DNA from: Agrocybe praecox
Taxonomy: Eukaryota; Basidiomycota; Agaricomycetes; Agaricales; Agrocybaceae
Direction of reading: 5' to 3'
Assembly (NCBI GenBank): GCA_964017145.1
Contig: OZ024848.1
Location: 3,236,501 to 3,300,500 of the forward strand
DNA: 64,000 bases
Within the stretch, counting starts at the first letter, position 1; every line of letters begins with the position of its first letter. Both the position numbers and the translations under genes were made by a program. This document shows, one piece after another, positions 60,222-64,000 of the stretch. Below the pieces are notes generated by a model. The model was not told the DNA's origin. It did not search any database and was given only the letters and a program-made list of their open reading frames with translations.

Positions 60222-61469
60222 GGGGATCATGAGGGTTTGACGTTTGTGGGGTGATGGTACGGAGGCGAAAAGAAAAAAAGAGAAAAGCAATTCGAAATGC
60301 GGAACGCTGTCGAGGCGGTGATGAAGAAGAAAAAGGAGAAGGAAACGAATGGTGATGGTGATGATAACCGACGACGAAGAAGAAATCAAAAGCTACGAAT
60401 ACGAACTGGATAAAGGAATAAACGAAGTGTTACATGTAATATACATACGATAGCATACTAATTAGAACATGGGAGTTTTTTCTTTCTTTCTTTGTCCTGC
60501 TTTGTTTCTTTTCGTGTACATACTTTACTTACATTACTTACGAGCACTAGTTTGAGGTTGAATTTTGAATCCCTTCTTTCGTTAGGAATTCTGGGATCCG
60601 GCCGGGCCCCGAACGCCGAGGGACGAAAGTGCTAGTGAGGTGAGGTTCAGCGAGATGAAGTTGAAGATGAAGTTGGGGGAATTGGGGGAATTGAGAGAAG
60701 AAGTGATGATTGAGTGAGTGAGTACAAGGTGGAAGTTCTGTAGGACGGGACGGGACGGCATGGTTCTTGATATAGTATAGACGACATTATCAATCCGTTT
60801 TATTTTATGACACACGCACACGTATTATACGAAAGTCGCATACCTTATATGCGGTCTTTCGACCCTTCCAAAAATTCAATCCACAATTGGTTCGTTACTA
60901 GACGCCCTGCGCTTGGAACGGCTGGTATTAGTGATAGTATACGATTCAATTATGCTATCTATCTATCTATCTATCCCAAGCTCTACGCATGTGCGTATTC
61001 ATGTACTTGCTAGTCCTGTACATACACGCGCTCCTTATGCCGGGAGTAAATATAATATAGCGTAAAATGGACTGCGTCACTATAGTACATGCAGGATAAA
61101 TGTTTCGAGTAGAAGCGGGTCTGCATTAGGAATCGGAACACTAAGAAATTCCATGTAGTCAGAGGAGGAGACCGCAATCACTGGCTTATTTGTCTTTGAC
61201 GTGTTGGCGCATTTTAGATGGCGTTGTGAGAAAACCTATTGATGCATTTAAAGACAGAAACATGTATTAAATTAGAGTACCAAAATTCGAGGATTTCTTG
61301 CAGATTATATGCGAAGGGGTGTTGGCATTGGTGCTATTAAATATGCATGCATGTTTGATTGCAGCGTAAAGACTGTGGATGACGCCGAGGGAAGGAAGGT
61401 ACTGTGTGTAGTAATACATAATCAGTAAAAAATGGGTGATGGCTAAGGATATTCCATACCGTATATACG
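60222..61469. other. Convergent spacer, duplicated
   Basis: Inverted counterpart of 30365-31597. Contains CTATCTATCTATCTAT near 60955-60975. No gene seen. Confidence 0.6.
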
Positions 61470-62771
61470 TTAGACTTCTTCTGCAGGATTCTGGACGTTT
61501 ATGCCATCAAAATGTACTTCTTGAATCTCAGAGCTGTTGTGATTTTGGGGAGCGGTTGCAAAGGCAGTAAAAACGTTATCACTTGGTTCTGAGATCATAT
61601 TGGTTGAGAACTCCTCGGTCGAATTCTTCTTTGCGAATTCGAGACGGACAACCATGAGGGTCGGTGCAAATGCCTATCAAATTGATTCGGGGTGATCAGA
61701 GAGCATCCACAATGTGGTTCATGATAAACTTACGGTTGTGATAAACACAACGACATTGGTATATACGGATGCATTGAAGAGAGATGCTTGAGACGCCGAA
61801 AGAGCCGGTGCCAGGTTAGTATAGATGAACTCAGTAATTGCCATTATCAATGTTGAGCATGAGTATAAGGCCGAGGATTCTATCGTTATTTCAACGATTT
61901 GCTTGTATTTTCTTCGAGCCTTGCGATTCACTGTGGTTGTTGAGGAATAAATTTTCATGCCAATTGCAAGTGACACGATCATACTCGTCGCAGCTGTAAC
62001 ACACTGGCTAGTCCCATACAGGATGTCGTACTGATGCGCAAATTGATCTGTCTGATATCGCAGTGGGTCTAGGTAAAACAGAAAATTCATGAGAATTGTG
62101 ACAATAGTCATCACTGTAAAACTATATCAATGTACGAATTGGAATCCAGAGTGACACCGGAATTACCAATTTCAACAATATAAATACCCAGAAATGCAAG
62201 TGTGACATATTTCCGGTCACGAAGAAGGTGCCAGGAACGCCATATCTAACATTCTTGTCAGCAAAACGAAGTGGTACAGCTCATACATTATTTACCAGCA
62301 AACCATCGGCAAGAACCTGGCCTAATCCCGATAATATTGTGGATGTGATATATACTGCAGGGGTAGCCGAGGTACCCATGGTCAAATAAAAGATATCATA
62401 TCTAGTGTTGGCCTCTCCTCCCGCAAAACAGGTAGCTGCAAAAATCCATTCAATGATCAGAGTTCCAAGAGTGCAGCCAAACAGTCCTGCAAGAACACTA
62501 GTAACCATTCGTTGGCCTCGCTGGGACCTGTGTGCTGTAAATTGATTAGCATTTCATGTCTTCCTCATGCAACATGCCCTCACAATAGATTCGAAAGGTT
62601 ATCAAATAGAACCCAATATATGCTCCTATGTATAGTTGTTCAGCCACATTACGTTCCATAAAGGCGGTACTTACCTCCAAGAAATTGTAACATCAATGTT
62701 GAATTTAAGTTACCACTAATAATGGACTTTTGAAGTGATATGGGGTAGATGGCATCTTCCTGAGAAGACAT
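61470..62771 (-). CDS. 7T-family multi-pass membrane protein
   Basis: Minus strand, ATG at 62769-62771, TAA at 61470-61472, six exons. Landmarks: MSSQEDAIYPISLQKSIISG, VLAGLFGCTLGTLIIEWIFA, LSGLGQVLADGLL, LDPLRYQTDQFAHQYDILYG, IESSALYSCSTLIMAITEFI, AFAPTLMVVRLEFAKKNSTE, tail NSSEIQEVHFDG. It has one additional Thr (STTTVN) and a longer loop (FIYTNLAPALSASQ) than its paralogues. No stop seen. Function unknown. Confidence 0.8.
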
Positions 62772-62892
62772 AGTAATAGAATATGGGTCTGCCCAAAGTC
62801 AAGTAGTCGCTGTCTTAAGTACTATTACGAGCGTATATCCTGAGGACTGGAATCAAGTTGTCATGGTACACTTCATGCATCGACGAGAGAGA

Positions 62893-63320
62893 GCGTGGAG
62901 ACGGTGTTTAGACGACGGTGTTTGGAGATCTCGGAGAGTCGGCACCCGGAGTCCAATGATCCAAATATAACTCACGCAAGGGGGTCTCTATTTTTGTGTC
63001 GCTAAAAGGTTTCTGGCTCATTTGAAATTTGTGTCGCACCTCAAGTTTCCGTCGCACATTATCCATGTACTTATTGTCACATCATATAATATTTTTGCTC
63101 GTATATTTTTTTACTGACATATAAATGAGATTCCCCGCAACCTAAGTCAAGTTGTAGACACACCTAAAAAAAAAGTGGCTCATTTCGTTGAAGTTTGAGA
63201 CAGAAACTTAAAAAGCGACCATATCTTTCAATCTGAACTGAGCATACAACTAAGGGCCTAATTTGGGTCGCAAATGGTAAAAAGTCCAAGTTTTGGTCGC
63301 TTTTTATTTTTACCGCCATA
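62893..63320. other. Extra block of about 430 bp in arm B
   Basis: Absent from the corresponding place in arm A (about 28940-28970). It contains repeated GTGTCGC/GGTCGC words and opposing AAAAAGCGACC / GGTCGCTTTTTA segments. No clear terminal repeat or target duplication; origin unknown. Confidence 0.5.
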
Positions 63321-63783
63321 CATGGGACATTGGTACGATCCAGTCTCAAAAGAGATTGACAATCTAACCGGTGTTGTCAGCACAGGCACGGAAACTGAGA
63401 ACAAGTCTCGTAGTTTTACTCATGAGTCGTTTAAATATCCAATGGTTTTAGGTGCCATACGCTTCGATATCGTGATGGTGTTGGCCCATAATATAATATA
63501 TTAAGGTTTTCCCAGGACTCCTAGGCCTCCATCTCATATGCTTAATGCCTGGCACCATCTTATCCTTGAGAGACACCAGCAGATATATTCAGTCGCACGT
63601 TGATCTGAGATCACTTCTCAGCTCAAACCCCGAACGGTTTGCAGTAGAACACAACAATGTATACTAATATCTCTAACCTGTACTGAGCTATAATATCGAG
63701 CCCGGCCACAACTCGAAGCCTCGATGAACAGACTAAGCTTACTTAATTTTTAGCTGGACCTTGAGGAATATTACTACTTGAAG

Positions 63784-63981
63784 CCCAGTGAAAATCGGTT
63801 CTGAGCATATCCGAAAAGGAGCAAAATATCTGGAAATATCTGGGTATATCTGAGAAATCATCAAAACCCTAATTATTTATAGACGCGAGATTCAGAAAAT
63901 CTCGGAAAAGCTCAGATATACCCGGAACATCCCAGATATTTTGCTCCTCTCCGGATATGCTCAGAATCGATTTTCACTGGG
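63784..63981. mobile_element. 198-bp MITE
   Basis: Almost the whole sequence is an inverted repeat starting CCCAGTGAAAATCG and ending with its complement, flanked by direct repeats CTTGAAG at 63777-63783 and 63982-63988. The related sequence near 28500 lacks it, providing an empty site. Confidence 0.88.
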
Positions 63982-64000
63982 CTTGAAGGCTGACACAGGA

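Larger units (their letters stand above)
57000..63776 (-). repeat. Large inverted duplication, arm B
   Basis: Partner of 28500-34850. Differences from arm A include an intact transporter, an extra 430-bp block at about 62893-63320 and the terminal MITE at 63784. Confidence 0.8.

Overview
The window looks like an accessory, repeat-rich region of a filamentous basidiomycete (Agaricomycete-type) nuclear genome. Genes are split by many short introns (about 45-100 bp, GT-AG), and families typical of mushroom-forming fungi are present: a DUF6698-like gene, a DUF5648-like secreted protein, multi-pass membrane proteins and a Pho84-type phosphate transporter. Much of the remaining sequence is duplicated blocks and transposable elements.

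Left end (1-6.9 kb): a DUF6698-like gene is split by a complete 3,960-bp hAT transposon with terminal inverted repeats, 8-bp target duplication and an apparently full-length transposase. A 524-bp hAT-like MITE follows. 6.8-20.5 kb: a low-complexity gene-derived repeat (called family L here) is fused to a broken phosphate-transporter copy, then come more L sequence, a foldback element (FB1), and a seven-segment membrane protein gene (family 7T here) broken by a second foldback element (FB2), then more L sequence. 20.6-24.6 kb is a small single-copy island: an unidentified possible gene, a DUF5648-like secreted protein, and a fungal membrane protein.

24.9-49.9 kb: four further duplicated blocks carry three broken phosphate-transporter copies, three intact 7T genes and more L sequence. 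50-57 kb is gene-poor and holds a 2.8-kb long-inverted-repeat element with a hAT-like MITE nested in it. 57-63.8 kb carries the only intact phosphate transporter (11 exons, 584 aa) and the fifth 7T gene, ending with a 198-bp MITE.

Two duplications explain the layout. One is a large inverted pair: 28.5-34.85 kb and 57.0-63.78 kb, each with one 7T gene and one transporter copy converging on a shared spacer. The other is a direct pair: 8.2-18.4 kb and 38.4-45.5 kb, in which FB1 and FB2 are present only in the first member and so inserted after duplication. The transporter has five copies (one intact, four broken by independent lesions) and 7T has five copies (four intact, one interrupted). The most unusual signal is that FB1 and FB2, although different in sequence and terminal repeats, share the same design: long inverted arms, each carrying an array of about 21-bp-spaced TTATCCA-type motifs.
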